Numbered from the stretch's first letter, positions 27,826-37,010 are shown. The stretch: DNA of 64,000 nt from Anabaena sphaerica FACHB-251 (GCF_014696825.1 NZ_JACJQU010000001.1:186001-250000), one strand, 5' to 3'. Made by a program: numbers and translations. Notes: generated from the letters alone by a model not told the origin.

Positions 27826-30423
27826 TTATTTAATAAATCCTGTAATTTTTTTCAATAATTCTTCTGCTTTTTGAGCATTTTGTGTATTACCTTGTTGTTG
27901 ATAGAGTTGTTTTGCAGCTTCTAAATCTTTAATCGCACCTTTTTTATCTCCTAATTCAGATTTAGCAAATCCCCGGTTGGTGTAGGCTTCGGCTAATTGA
28001 GGATTAATGGTGATAGCTTGAGTATAATCATCAATCGCACCTTTTTTATCTCCTAATTCATATTTACTATTTCCCCGGTTGTAGTGGGGCTCAGCAAATT
28101 GAGGACTAATGGTGATAGCTTGAGTATAATCATCAATCGCACCTTTTTTATCTCCTAAATCAAATTTAGCAATTCCCCTGCTGGTGTAGGCTTGGACATA
28201 TTGAGGATTAATGGTAATAGCTTGAGTATAATCATCAATCGCACCTTTTTTATCTCCTAATTCAGATTTAGCAATTCCCCTGCTGGTGTAGGCTTCGGCT
28301 AATTGAGGATTAATGGTGATAGCTTGAGTATAATCATCAATCGCACCTTTTTTATCTCCTGATTCAGATTTAGCATTTCCCCGGTTGTTGTAAGCTTCGG
28401 CTAATTGAGGATTAATGGTGATAGCTTGAGTATAATCATCAATCGCACCTTTTTTATCTCCTGATTCAGATTTAGCAATTCCCCGGTTGTTGTAGGCTAT
28501 GGCATATTGAGGATTAATAGTGATAGCTTGATTATAATCAGCGATCACTTCTTGATATTTTTTCAATTTACTAAATAGTTCTCCTCGCACTCCATATAGC
28601 AAAAAATCTTTTTCTTTGTCTTTTTCTGCTTCTAAAATTGCTTGATTAAGTGCTTCTACTCCATTTTTATATTGTTTTAATTGCTGAAAAATCAAACCCT
28701 TTAATAAATAGGAACGATAAAAAGTAGGTTGTTCTCTAATTGCTGTATTTATAGTATTTAAAGCTAAATCATATTTTTCTTGTCTGAACCAAATCAAAGC
28801 AGTATTGTAATAGGCTTCCCAAGAGTTGGGATCTTTGCTAACTGCACTTTCCATCGCTTTAATGGCATTTTCTGTATTACCAATTCGCCATAATTGAATA
28901 CCATAATTTAGCCACTGTTTTCCAGTACCATTCACAGAATCAGGTGCGGAAGAATAAGGCTGTACCAATAGTAAAATAACAGAAGTTTTATCTGCTGATT
29001 TAGGTTCATTATTAGCAACATTTAATTGAGGTTGAGGTAATTTCCATAAACCATCTTTTTGATAAAATAAAAAACTCTCAATAGACAAACCCAAGCTAAA
29101 TCCTAAAACATTCGTTTCTGAATAATTATGAATACCAACTAATCGCCCTTCTGTATCCCAAATACCACCCCCACTCATTCCCGGATAACCCGTATTAGTA
29201 TATGCTAATTCATATCCTCTAGTTTTAGCAAACGACTCTCTTACTGCTCCCGTATACATCAATCCTATTCCTATACTAAATAAAGAAGGATGATTTAACT
29301 CTTCCCCCTTCCAACCATAAAGAAAAACAAATTGTCCTTCTAACTCATAATCCCCCAAAGTAGCAACTTGATAAACCTGAGAACTACGAAACTGTAAAAC
29401 AGCCATATCCAGTCCATCTCTTTTGCGAATAGTCTGACTATCCACCTTATATACTTGTTTATCAGGTGCAACAACTTGATACTCCTGTTTATTTTCCACC
29501 ACATGAGCAGCAGTTAACACATAATAAATATCATTATCCTTAGCAATAATTACCCCGCTACCAATACCACTTTTAGCTTCAATTTTCACCGAAGACTGTT
29601 TAGAAATATCTAAAACCTTAGCCGGAATACCCCCAATTTTCCTAATTACCCTCTCAGGAAACAAAGCTAAATCAGGTGCAGCTTCATCAACTAAATTAAT
29701 CGCAATACCCCAACTATAATTACCCCATTCCTTTAAAGTTTTCTCATCAGGTTGTTCACCTTGTAAATAGCGAAAATCAGTTTGTAATACCGGGTGAGCA
29801 AGTTTACTATTTATCCCCACCAAATAACCTTTTTCATTAATAATTGCTCCCCCACTCATCCCCTGTTGAATATCATTATCATAAGCTATTTGCTGTCCTT
29901 TAATTAACGGCTGATTTAAAAATAATTTCGCTGTACCTTTGGTAGTTTGCAAATTACCTTTAACATATCCCCCAGCAAAAACCTTTTCCTCTGGTTTAAT
30001 ATTCTCTTCCCCTAAACCAGCAACTAAATAAGTGGTTTCACTGCTAAAAGTCAACTTAGCTAAATCATATAAATCATCTTTTTTATTATCTTGTCTATCT
30101 AATTTAGAAAATTCCACCTCATGAACTTGATTATCAGGAGTAACAACTTTCACCGATTTAGCATTTTCTATCACATGATAATTAGTGAGAACAGTATAAA
30201 AACCGTTTTGTTTTTTAATAATAGTTCCTGAAGCGGTTTCTCTGTCATCAACTAGAACTTTTACAGTAATTTCTTTTAAGACATTCTTTAATTCTGATTC
30301 TGATAATGTTCCTGGTTTGCGTGCAAATAGGGAAGAACTGCAACCTGTGATAATAATCGGAGAAGCGGGAAATAGGAGAATAAGGAATAATAATAATATA
30401 TGGGATAATTTGTGTAATTTCAT
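27826..30423 (-). CDS. Lipoprotein with two trypsin-like protease domains and TPR repeats
   Basis: An 865-residue exported protein. A signal peptide with lipobox (IIITGC, Cys near 28) anchors it to a membrane. Two S1-type protease domains follow. In the first (about 45-260) the triad is visible as NYHVIENA, DLAKLTF and GMSGGAIIN; in the second (about 270-460) as TAAHVVENK, DMAVLQF and GMSGGGIWD. Residues about 500-855 hold some ten TPR units, six of them near-identical 34-residue copies (core GDKKGAIDDYTQAITINPQ) from a 102-bp DNA repeat. Likely an envelope quality-control or scaffold protease. It lies with a COP23 lipoprotein and a kinase on the same strand. Confidence 0.85.
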   Translation of the reverse strand: MKLHKLSHILLLFLILLFPASPIIITGCSSSLFARKPGTLSESELKNVLKEITVKVLVDDRETASGTIIKKQNGFYTVLTNYHVIENAKSVKVVTPDNQVHEVEFSKLDRQDNKKDDLYDLAKLTFSSETTYLVAGLGEENIKPEEKVFAGGYVKGNLQTTKGTAKLFLNQPLIKGQQIAYDNDIQQGMSGGAIINEKGYLVGINSKLAHPVLQTDFRYLQGEQPDEKTLKEWGNYSWGIAINLVDEAAPDLALFPERVIRKIGGIPAKVLDISKQSSVKIEAKSGIGSGVIIAKDNDIYYVLTAAHVVENKQEYQVVAPDKQVYKVDSQTIRKRDGLDMAVLQFRSSQVYQVATLGDYELEGQFVFLYGWKGEELNHPSLFSIGIGLMYTGAVRESFAKTRGYELAYTNTGYPGMSGGGIWDTEGRLVGIHNYSETNVLGFSLGLSIESFLFYQKDGLWKLPQPQLNVANNEPKSADKTSVILLLVQPYSSAPDSVNGTGKQWLNYGIQLWRIGNTENAIKAMESAVSKDPNSWEAYYNTALIWFRQEKYDLALNTINTAIREQPTFYRSYLLKGLIFQQLKQYKNGVEALNQAILEAEKDKEKDFLLYGVRGELFSKLKKYQEVIADYNQAITINPQYAIAYNNRGIAKSESGDKKGAIDDYTQAITINPQLAEAYNNRGNAKSESGDKKGAIDDYTQAITINPQLAEAYTSRGIAKSELGDKKGAIDDYTQAITINPQYVQAYTSRGIAKFDLGDKKGAIDDYTQAITISPQFAEPHYNRGNSKYELGDKKGAIDDYTQAITINPQLAEAYTNRGFAKSELGDKKGAIKDLEAAKQLYQQQGNTQNAQKAEELLKKITGFIK

Positions 30424-30484
30424 AGATGCTACTCCTGATAATATGTAATTTGGTAATTGGTTAATTTTCGGTTTGTTTCATAAC

Positions 30485-30603
30485 CCGTTTGGGAATAAAT
30501 TCCCAGCCTAATAGCCCAAGTCCGTTAAAACGGACTAAAAAATTCTTCCATTCAGTCGGTTTCAACCGACTTTAGCTATGAGACAGGGAATTTATTCCCT
30601 GAC
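30485..30603. repeat. Pair of REP-like repeats in inverted orientation
   Basis: Two inverted units, 30490-30536 (GGGAATAAATTCCC ... AGTCCGTTAAAACGGACT) and 30554-30602 (AGTCGGTTTCAACCGACT ... GGGAATTTATTCCC). Each joins a GTCGGTT/AACCGAC hairpin to a GGGAATNNATTCCC palindrome. The same units flank the RAYT transposase at 46619-47122. The second unit overlaps the last codons of the COP23 gene. Confidence 0.88.
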
Positions 30604-31128
30604 TTTAAACACCTTGAAAATATCCACAGTACAAGTTAAATTAGCACCAGTTTGTCTTAGTTTTCCACAGGAATCATTTAGATATGCTCTAGAAGCATCA
30701 CCATTTAACACCGCAGTAAAAGCTTTTAATTCCACATCAGGATCATCTGCATCTAATAATGTTAAAATCAAAGTATGACAATCTTTTCCAGTTGTCGTAC
30801 ATAAAGATTTAAATCTTGTATTAGGATTATTTTCTGCTTCAGAATAACCCCAAGTTAAAGTTTTCAAAGTTCCATTATCATAAGCAGTTTGTAATTTCGG
30901 TGTTACTTCTTGACATCTCCGTTGAGGAGGAAAACCTGCTTTAACAAAATTCGTGCGTTTCCACACTATTAAATCTCGTGTTTTATCTTGGTGTTTAACT
31001 TCGGTTACATACTCTCCATCACTGTTTGTTTCACAGGAAAAAACGACTTCTTCAGGTTCTTTACATCCTGTTAAGATGATGTTTATAGTAAACAGACTGA
31101 TAAATAACAACCACTGATAACTTTTCAT
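30592..31128 (-). CDS. COP23 domain lipoprotein
   Basis: A 178-residue protein with a lipoprotein signal (IILTGC, Cys at 22). The mature domain matches the COP23 (circadian oscillating polypeptide) family: FSCETNSDGEYVT near 30, RCQEVTPKLQTAYDNGTL near 70-88, LCTTTGKDCHTLILTLLDADDP near 108-130. Four to six Cys probably form disulphides. COP23 was described as a membrane-bound, rhythmically expressed protein of a unicellular cyanobacterium; molecular role unknown. The last codons lie in a REP repeat, so the C-terminus may be altered. Confidence 0.8.
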   Translation of the reverse strand: MKSYQWLLFISLFTINIILTGCKEPEEVVFSCETNSDGEYVTEVKHQDKTRDLIVWKRTNFVKAGFPPQRRCQEVTPKLQTAYDNGTLKTLTWGYSEAENNPNTRFKSLCTTTGKDCHTLILTLLDADDPDVELKAFTAVLNGDASRAYLNDSCGKLRQTGANLTCTVDIFKVFKVRE

Positions 31129-31252
31129 AATCGCAATTGTGAGCGTATTAAATTATTATATGTAGTATAATATATATCACTTATGCCCTGTAATGGTATA
31201 AATTTTGTGTAAATATTTGTTTAAGGGTAAAGGTATAATAAAGTTCGTAATT

Positions 31253-31388
31253 TTTCTCGTTTTTCTCGTTCCCATACTCTGTATGGGAATGAATAATGGA
31301 AGACTCCGACTTCTGTTGTATTAGAGTCAGAGACTCTATCAAAGCATTCCCAGTCTGGAGACTGGGAACGAGAGAACGAGAGACGATA
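31253..31388. repeat. Inverted-repeat element between COP23 and kinase genes
   Basis: Arms TCTCGTTCCCATACTCTG and (on the other strand) TCTCGTTCCCAGTCTCCAG bound a centre with GACTCCGACTTC and GAGTCAGAGACTC segments. Each arm also holds its own hairpin (CCCATACTCTGTATGGG; CCCAGTCTGGAGACTGGG). MITE-like, no ORF. Confidence 0.75.
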
Positions 31389-31393
31389 GATGG

Positions 31394-32716
31394 TTACTTA
31401 ATATCAGTTATCCAAGCTTTAATAACATAATCTCCTAAAGCTGCATTTTCTGATTTAATTTTCAACTCATATTCACCTTTTTCTACCATAATAGTAGCCG
31501 TGAAATTATTGTCTTTGTTTGCAACATCTGTCACGGTCATAAAATTCTGATCATCTAATTTACGAATAGTGAAAATAGGATTGAAATCATTACTAACTAT
31601 TTCCACAGTTAAATATTGTTTCTTTTGACTTGTAAATTCATAAACCTCAAAAATTTTATCACTAGCTAATTCTTTTTGATCTGCTGTTGTTAATTGTCCT
31701 TGTTTTTCTTGACCATCTCCTATTAATGGATTGTCTGTATTTTTAGGTATTAACATTATCCCCATAACCACAACAACAGCTAAAACAAATCCCGTAATTA
31801 ATTTAATAGGAAGTTTGATTTTTGGTGGTGGAGGTGTTTTATTTGCTGTTAATGCTGTTAACGCTTCCTGAGCATTTTGAAAACGTTTTGTATAATCTTC
31901 ACAAATCATTTTATTTAAAAAATCAGCAAATTCAGGACTGACATTTGCTTTTGTTTGCCAATTTTTAGATAATGTGGGTGTAAAAGAAGGATCTTCTCCT
32001 GTGATGGCAAAAATTCCAATCATTCCGATTGAATAAATATCACTCGCAAAAGATACTAATCCTAATACAATTTCTGGTGCAATATACCCCGGTGTTCCTC
32101 CCAAAATAGAACAAATTTTTCTTCCTATAAATGTTATTTCTTTAACTAAACCAAAATCAATGATGACTAATTTATCATCTTCATTTTTGCGAATAATGTT
32201 CTCTGGTTTGATATCTCGATGAATGACTGCATAACCTTTGTTATTTTTAATGTTTTGGATATATTCAACAACTTCTAAAATTTCAGTCAATAAAGATTTA
32301 ACTTTATCTTCTGCTAATTTCTTTCCCCGTTGAATTTCTGCTGTTAAAGAATGTCCTTCTATATATTCTTGTGCATAAAATTCTTCTCCCAATTCTGTAA
32401 ACCGTTCATGAATGGTAGGAATTTGATGATATGTTTCTCCTAGTTTAGCTAATGCTTGAGTTTCTTTGGTAAAAAGTCGTAAATAGTTAGCCCAAACTTG
32501 ATTGATTTTCTCTTGTTGTTCTGCTATTGGTAAATATTCAATCTTTAAACTTGCAGGTGTCGGTTTTTTAAGTTGTTTTAAGACTAAAATTCTTTGGTTG
32601 GGATGATTTCGATCTTTAACTTTATAGGTAATACCAAATCCGGTTTTAGTAGATAAAATATCTATGATTTGATAACGATCACGGAGAATAGCACCAATGG
32701 GTAATATGTTATTCAT
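31394..32716 (-). CDS. Ser/Thr protein kinase with membrane anchor and extracellular PPC-like domain
   Basis: A 440-residue Hanks-type kinase. The N-lobe has an atypical glycine loop (LSTKTGFGITYKV, about 20-32) and the Lys of LVLKQL near 47. The catalytic loop is HRDIKPENI near 166-174 and the metal motif DFG near 186. APE-like APEIVLG follows. One transmembrane helix lies at about 306-326. The outer 100 residues resemble a PPC (bacterial pre-peptidase C-terminal) beta domain: YEFTSQKKQYLTVEIVSN ... KGEYELKIKSE. Outer-domain sensing coupled to inner phosphorylation is likely. Substrates are unknown. Confidence 0.87.
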   Translation of the reverse strand: MNNILPIGAILRDRYQIIDILSTKTGFGITYKVKDRNHPNQRILVLKQLKKPTPASLKIEYLPIAEQQEKINQVWANYLRLFTKETQALAKLGETYHQIPTIHERFTELGEEFYAQEYIEGHSLTAEIQRGKKLAEDKVKSLLTEILEVVEYIQNIKNNKGYAVIHRDIKPENIIRKNEDDKLVIIDFGLVKEITFIGRKICSILGGTPGYIAPEIVLGLVSFASDIYSIGMIGIFAITGEDPSFTPTLSKNWQTKANVSPEFADFLNKMICEDYTKRFQNAQEALTALTANKTPPPPKIKLPIKLITGFVLAVVVVMGIMLIPKNTDNPLIGDGQEKQGQLTTADQKELASDKIFEVYEFTSQKKQYLTVEIVSNDFNPIFTIRKLDDQNFMTVTDVANKDNNFTATIMVEKGEYELKIKSENAALGDYVIKAWITDIK

Positions 32717-32837
32717 ATTTATTGCTAAAGTTTTTATTGATTTTTGAGTTGCGCTGTTGCTTAACCCAACCTACAATTTTGAGAAGATTCTCAATTTTGT
32801 TGTATTATAAATTGCCTTTTACTTAATATTGATTGAT

Positions 32838-34580
32838 ATGAATGAAACCTATACAACCGATGTCCTAGTTGTCGGAGGAGGAACAGGTGGAACTGCGGCC
32901 GCTATCCAAGCAGCACGCAGGGGCGCTAAAACTATCCTCGTAAGCGAATTTTCCTGGTTAGGTGGAATGTTAACATCCGCTGGCGTAGCTGCGCCTGATG
33001 GCAATGAATTACAATCGTTTCAAACAGGTTTATGGGGAGCATTTATACAAGAATTACGCCAACGACAACCAGGAGGACTAGATAATAGTTGGGTGAGCTT
33101 TTTTAGTTATGATCCGCGTATAGGTGCAGAAATTTTTGCAGACTGGGTACAGGAATTACCTAATTTACAATGGATATCAGGAAAAATCCCTTTAGAAGTC
33201 TTGCGTCAAGGCGACTGTATTACAGGTGTACACTTTGCAGATTTCACAGTCAACGCCAAAATTATTCTTGATGGTACAGAATTAGGTGATTTATTAGCTT
33301 TAGGGGAAGTACCTTACCGTTGGGGTTGGGAACTAAAATCAGAGTGGGGAGAACCCAGCGCCCCAGCAAGTTTTAACTCGCTTACCGAACAATACCCTGT
33401 TCAAGCGCCGACTTGGGTAGTGGTAATGGAAGACTTTGGGGAAAATGTCGCCCCAAAGATTTCACCTGCTCCCAATTATGATCCATCCTTGTTTACAGGG
33501 GCTTGGGATGATTATGGGGCAGAAAAATTTTTAAACTATGGACGTTTGCCTGCAAATCGGTTTATGATCAACTGGCCTATTTGTGGCAATGACTACGGCC
33601 AAGATGCCGGGCGTTTGATAAAGTCAAATATAGCAAGACGTGAGTTTACCCAAGAATGTTTCTGGCATAGTCAAAACTTTGCCCATTTTATCCAAACTCA
33701 CCTTGGTAGACGCTACGGTTTAGCACAAGGAGTTTTTCCTAGTCTCTCTCCAGCTTTTGCACTTCATCCCTATTTTCGGGAAAGTCGCCGCTTAGAGGGA
33801 CTCATTACTGTCTGTGAGCAGGATATCCTGCCGTTAGCAGGTGGTAGAGTTGCAGCTAAGTTTGAAGATGCGATCGCAGTTGGTAACTACGCCAATGACC
33901 ATCATTATCCTGGTGTCAAGTTCTCACTGCAACCCAAATCTATTCGCTGGGGAGGACGTTGGACTGGAACACCCTTTACCATTCCCTATCGTTGTCTGAT
34001 TCCTAAGTCTACAGATGGTTTGCTGGTGTGTGAGAAAAATATTTCTGTGTCCCATATTGCTAATGGGGCTACCAGACTGCAACCAGTAGTCATGGGTATT
34101 GGTCAAGCCGCAGGTATGGCGGCTGCTCTATGTTGTGAGCTAAATTGTCAGCCCAGGGATTTGCCCGTGAGGATGCTGCAAACAGCTTTATTAACGGATG
34201 AGCGATCGCCTACAGCAATTGTTCCCTTGTTCAATTTACCAATCAATCATCCAGAGTGGTTAAACTGGCAAATTCGTTATTTAAACAACCCAGAAACTTA
34301 TCCCACAAGTGGAAATTGCCCATGTTTATCGATTGATCAGTGTGATTACTCTAATCTTGATTGTTTCATAGGAATTTTTAATCGCCTAGACCTACAAGAT
34401 TACAGATTTACTATCACAAACTCAACTGAATTATCACCGCTAACTTGGCAGATTGTGACTTTGGGATCTTCTGTTGATGAGCAATTGCAATTCCTGACCC
34501 AAAAACAAAAGCTCGCTGTCTGGGGTCGTCCAAATTCATCTGGTAACTGGCTACTTGTCGAACATATCGACGAAGTATAA
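32838..34580 (+). CDS. FAD-dependent oxidoreductase
   Basis: A 580-residue flavoprotein from the ATG at 32838 (a TTG three codons upstream is an alternative). The dinucleotide-binding motif VLVVGGGTGGTAAAIQAA is at about residues 9-26. The overall pattern (SWLGGMLTSAGVAAPDGNE near 41, ILDGTELGDLLALGE near 142) fits the FAD_oxidored/PF12831 group of putative dehydrogenases. No signal peptide. The substrate is unknown. It precedes patX by 107 bases on the same strand, but patX has its own promoter-like motif in that gap. Confidence 0.85.
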   Translation: MNETYTTDVLVVGGGTGGTAAAIQAARRGAKTILVSEFSWLGGMLTSAGVAAPDGNELQSFQTGLWGAFIQELRQRQPGGLDNSWVSFFSYDPRIGAEIFADWVQELPNLQWISGKIPLEVLRQGDCITGVHFADFTVNAKIILDGTELGDLLALGEVPYRWGWELKSEWGEPSAPASFNSLTEQYPVQAPTWVVVMEDFGENVAPKISPAPNYDPSLFTGAWDDYGAEKFLNYGRLPANRFMINWPICGNDYGQDAGRLIKSNIARREFTQECFWHSQNFAHFIQTHLGRRYGLAQGVFPSLSPAFALHPYFRESRRLEGLITVCEQDILPLAGGRVAAKFEDAIAVGNYANDHHYPGVKFSLQPKSIRWGGRWTGTPFTIPYRCLIPKSTDGLLVCEKNISVSHIANGATRLQPVVMGIGQAAGMAAALCCELNCQPRDLPVRMLQTALLTDERSPTAIVPLFNLPINHPEWLNWQIRYLNNPETYPTSGNCPCLSIDQCDYSNLDCFIGIFNRLDLQDYRFTITNSTELSPLTWQIVTLGSSVDEQLQFLTQKQKLAVWGRPNSSGNWLLVEHIDEV

Positions 34581-34624
34581 AATTGATTTTTTTGCAGTTA
34601 AATACAATACTTTTTTATAAATTG

Positions 34625-34630
34625 TCCGGA
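34625..34630 (+). promoter_or_regulatory. TCCGGA motif upstream of patX
   Basis: The hexamer TCCGGA lies 57 bases before the patX ATG. In Nostoc PCC 7120 TCCGGA near -35 marks a class of heterocyst-specific, HetR-dependent start sites (the DIF promoters, including nsiR1). A possible -10 (TAAGTAT or TATCAG) lies 17-20 bases downstream. The match is exact but the motif is short and palindromic. Confidence 0.6.
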
Positions 34631-34687
34631 TCATTAGATAAAAGCTAAGTATCAGTGAAGTAGAGAGTTCTAAAATAGACATCTACT

Positions 34688-34924
34688 ATGCGTGCTGCCA
34701 TTTCACTTTTAGTATCGAGTCTGGTATTCGGCTCCTTAGCTTTTAACTACGAAGCAGAGTTCACTAGCCTTTCCCGGTTGCTGATTGCTAATTCTGGTTC
34801 AGGAGATCTGCTTGCAGACAATTCCAAACCCGGTCCAAACCAACCAGAACAGCCAGCGCCTCATCGCGGTAGTGGACGTAAAGAGTCAATGGAGTTTTTC
34901 AGCAATATCCATTCTCTTGTTTAA
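34688..34924 (+). CDS. patX: PatX, RGSGR-containing heterocyst inhibitor precursor
   Basis: A 78-residue exported precursor. The N-terminal 19 residues (MRAAISLLVSSLVFGSLAF) look like a signal peptide. A Pro/Asn/Gln-rich linker leads to HRGSGR at residues 59-64, followed by a 14-residue tail. RGSGR is the pentapeptide of PatS that binds HetR and targets it for inactivation; PatX proteins carry it as HRGSGR inside a signal-peptide precursor and are widespread in filamentous cyanobacteria. It is preceded by a TCCGGA motif and followed by a 64-bp tandem repeat array. hetR is 14 kb away on the other strand. Confidence 0.93.
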   Translation: MRAAISLLVSSLVFGSLAFNYEAEFTSLSRLLIANSGSGDLLADNSKPGPNQPEQPAPHRGSGRKESMEFFSNIHSLV

Positions 34925-34962
34925 CAACTGTAGCTTCAGACCGCTTGTAGGAGAATTCATTG

Positions 34963-35185
34963 CCAGTAAAGCAATTAAGTTATGGAATGACTGGGTGTTT
35001 ATCGTCCTTTACACAAGTTGTAGAACAGAGACAGTTAAAGCACTACATCGCTCATCCACAGTTCCAGATTTTATTTTCTTTGACAGAGATATAAACAGTT
35101 AAACCACTACATAACTCAGTCATCGTTTCAGACTTTATCTTCTCTGACAAAGACACAAACAGTTAAAGCACTACACAACTTCACA
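34963..35185 (+). repeat. 64-bp tandem direct repeats after patX
   Basis: Two full units begin at 35031 and 35095 with ACAGTTAAA(G/C)CACTACAT and are about three quarters identical by eye. A third, truncated unit begins at 35159 (26 matching bases), and a degenerate unit starts near 34963. Period 64. Conserved parts include CCAG(A)TTTTAT and CTGACA(A/G)AGA. No ORF spans them. They are positioned like a repeat-encoded small RNA, comparable in unit length to NsiR1, but sequence identity with NsiR1 could not be checked. Confidence 0.8.
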
Positions 35186-35951
35186 AATCAGCAACGGTTG
35201 AGCATTTCCTCAAAACATCCGGTAATTGTGGTTAACCTGGCGTATATTGGTAACTTATTGACTCATATACGTACTAATCTAGCTTTCTTCAAATGCTTTT
35301 GTATTGCATTGAGTTTCTACAGGTTGAAGAGGCAAGCTGAAAAACCAGGTGAGTAGTCCTGAGTTGACACAAATATTGACAACCTTATCCAATCATGGTC
35401 AAGCATATACAAAACTACGAGTATGCCTTATGTATAGAGCTTGTCATGTTAGCAACAAAATGTTTTTCTTGTTGCTCATAATGGATTAAAATCCATCAAT
35501 TAATTGCTTGCGTTTGGCTAAAGCGTGTTCGCGCAGCGTTCGCTTTGCGAATATGCTTATGGAGGGATAACCGCTCCCATGCTCCCGTTGAAGTAAGAAG
35601 TAAAGGTCTAGACTCGTCTAGGGTTTATATAGCAGAATAGGACTGTTATTTCTGTGATGAAACCGTTAAATTTGGTGTGATACCAAGCTCGTTGGAATAT
35701 TTAGTATTGTTTGAGATTCATGGAACAGCCTATTAGTGTAGGGGCAGGTTCAGGCATCTGTTAAAAGTAGTGGATACGATGTTTGTTCCTGCCTCTACTG
35801 TTAATCCACAATCTCAAATCCAAATTGGTCTGATGGACTGTTAACGGTTATGCCACTGAAGGCAATAAGATTTCTGCATTATATTAAGCTGGTTTTTGAC
35901 ACTCCCCGGTCTAAAGACGCGGGGATTCTACATTCATAGACTCAAGGGTTT
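35186..35951. other. Long non-coding region downstream of the patX repeats
   Basis: About 765 bases with no gene. It contains a TCCGGT near-motif at 35218-35223; a GC-rich palindromic repeat at 35520-35555 (GTTCGCGCAGCGTTCGC); an inverted repeat at 35710-35818 with outer arms TTTGAGATT/AATCTCAAA and inner arms near GTAGGGGCAGG/CCTGCCTCTAC; and a CCCCG(G)/CGGGG hairpin at 35895-35930 like those at IS200/IS605 ends. hetF is not present here. Confidence 0.55.
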
Positions 35952-37010
35952 TCAGCCTTCTTTCTTATAAGCAATAAAATATTTGCTCAGAAAGTGGACT
36001 TGTATCTCTATGTCTTGAAAGCCCACTTTCTCTAATCGCTCTACCAAGTCATCAGCAATGTAATGTCTGTAGTATGGTTCATGGAACATCTTGGGGAAGC
36101 CATCCATCATATCAGCTAAGTCAGGTGAATCATTCATTTGAATCGAATCACAGATAATTAAAACTCCTCCTGGTTTGGTGACTCGGAAGCATTGCTCAAT
36201 AACTGTCTGACGTACTGAAGCTGGTAACTCATGAAAAAGAAAAACAGAAGTTACAGCATGAAAATAATTATCTAGATAAGGTAATTCTTCGGCATTAGCT
36301 TGCAAAAGCTGCGGCAATTCGCCCGGATTTTGACACAATAGTTGATTAGCCTTACGCAAATAAGCTGGCGATAAATCTGTACCAAATAAAGACGCTTGAG
36401 GCATAGCTGCTCTTATCAACTTCAATGTAGCTCCTGTGCCACAAGCTACATCCAAAATGCGGAGTTGTCTTGGGGGAAGTCCCTGGAATTTTTGCAGTCC
36501 ATGTTTAAGGGGAGCCAGAATCCGCCGTCTCATAGGATTGGCTGCACCACCAAAGAGAATTTCTACCTGTAAGTCATACAAGTTTGCTGACAGGTCGCTC
36601 AAATAACCATCAGTTTGGTGATGGAAGTTCTGCAAATAATAGTTGGGATAACCCTCTTGATATGTTTCTGGGGAAAAATCTTGATATCTATTTTGTGTGA
36701 TTCGTTCCCACATCTGGGGTAAATCTAGACAAAGCATTGGATAGTAACGAAAAAAGTCTTCCCAGGAGTTATCAAATAATAAACTTTGGGGATATATTTG
36801 TTTTTGGGCATCCTGCCAATCTGCCTCTAGCAGCTGATTTAACCTGTTTTGTAGTTTGACAATCACCTCTGGAGAGGCGTTGCTCATTTGAACTACTGTG
36901 GGGTGGACTAGGTTTCTTAACTGTGAACTGAGGATTTTGTGAGCCAGGCCAAAGTAATTTTTGCTCTGTTGAAAGGTTTGATAAGTCAGCTTTGTTAAGT
37001 TATCCAGCAT
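35952..37010 (-). CDS. Class I SAM-dependent methyltransferase
   Basis: A 352-residue protein with a C-terminal methyltransferase domain (about 180-345). Motif I is ILDVACGTGATLKLI near residues 187-201, followed by GTDLSPAYLRKA near 212 and the post-I region QANAEELPYLDNYFHAV near 237. The N-terminal 170 residues are a helical extension of no assigned family. The ubiE-like motif pattern suggests a small-molecule substrate, but which one is unknown. ATG start. Confidence 0.85.
   Translation of the reverse strand: MLDNLTKLTYQTFQQSKNYFGLAHKILSSQLRNLVHPTVVQMSNASPEVIVKLQNRLNQLLEADWQDAQKQIYPQSLLFDNSWEDFFRYYPMLCLDLPQMWERITQNRYQDFSPETYQEGYPNYYLQNFHHQTDGYLSDLSANLYDLQVEILFGGAANPMRRRILAPLKHGLQKFQGLPPRQLRILDVACGTGATLKLIRAAMPQASLFGTDLSPAYLRKANQLLCQNPGELPQLLQANAEELPYLDNYFHAVTSVFLFHELPASVRQTVIEQCFRVTKPGGVLIICDSIQMNDSPDLADMMDGFPKMFHEPYYRHYIADDLVERLEKVGFQDIEIQVHFLSKYFIAYKKEG

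Noticed and set aside
34785-35102. 105-residue frame overlapping patX and the 64-bp repeats
   Set aside because: It lies in another frame over patX and has no conserved features.
34963-35185. 64-bp repeats as a CRISPR array
   Set aside because: The whole 64-base unit is repeated, with no unique spacers between short conserved repeats.
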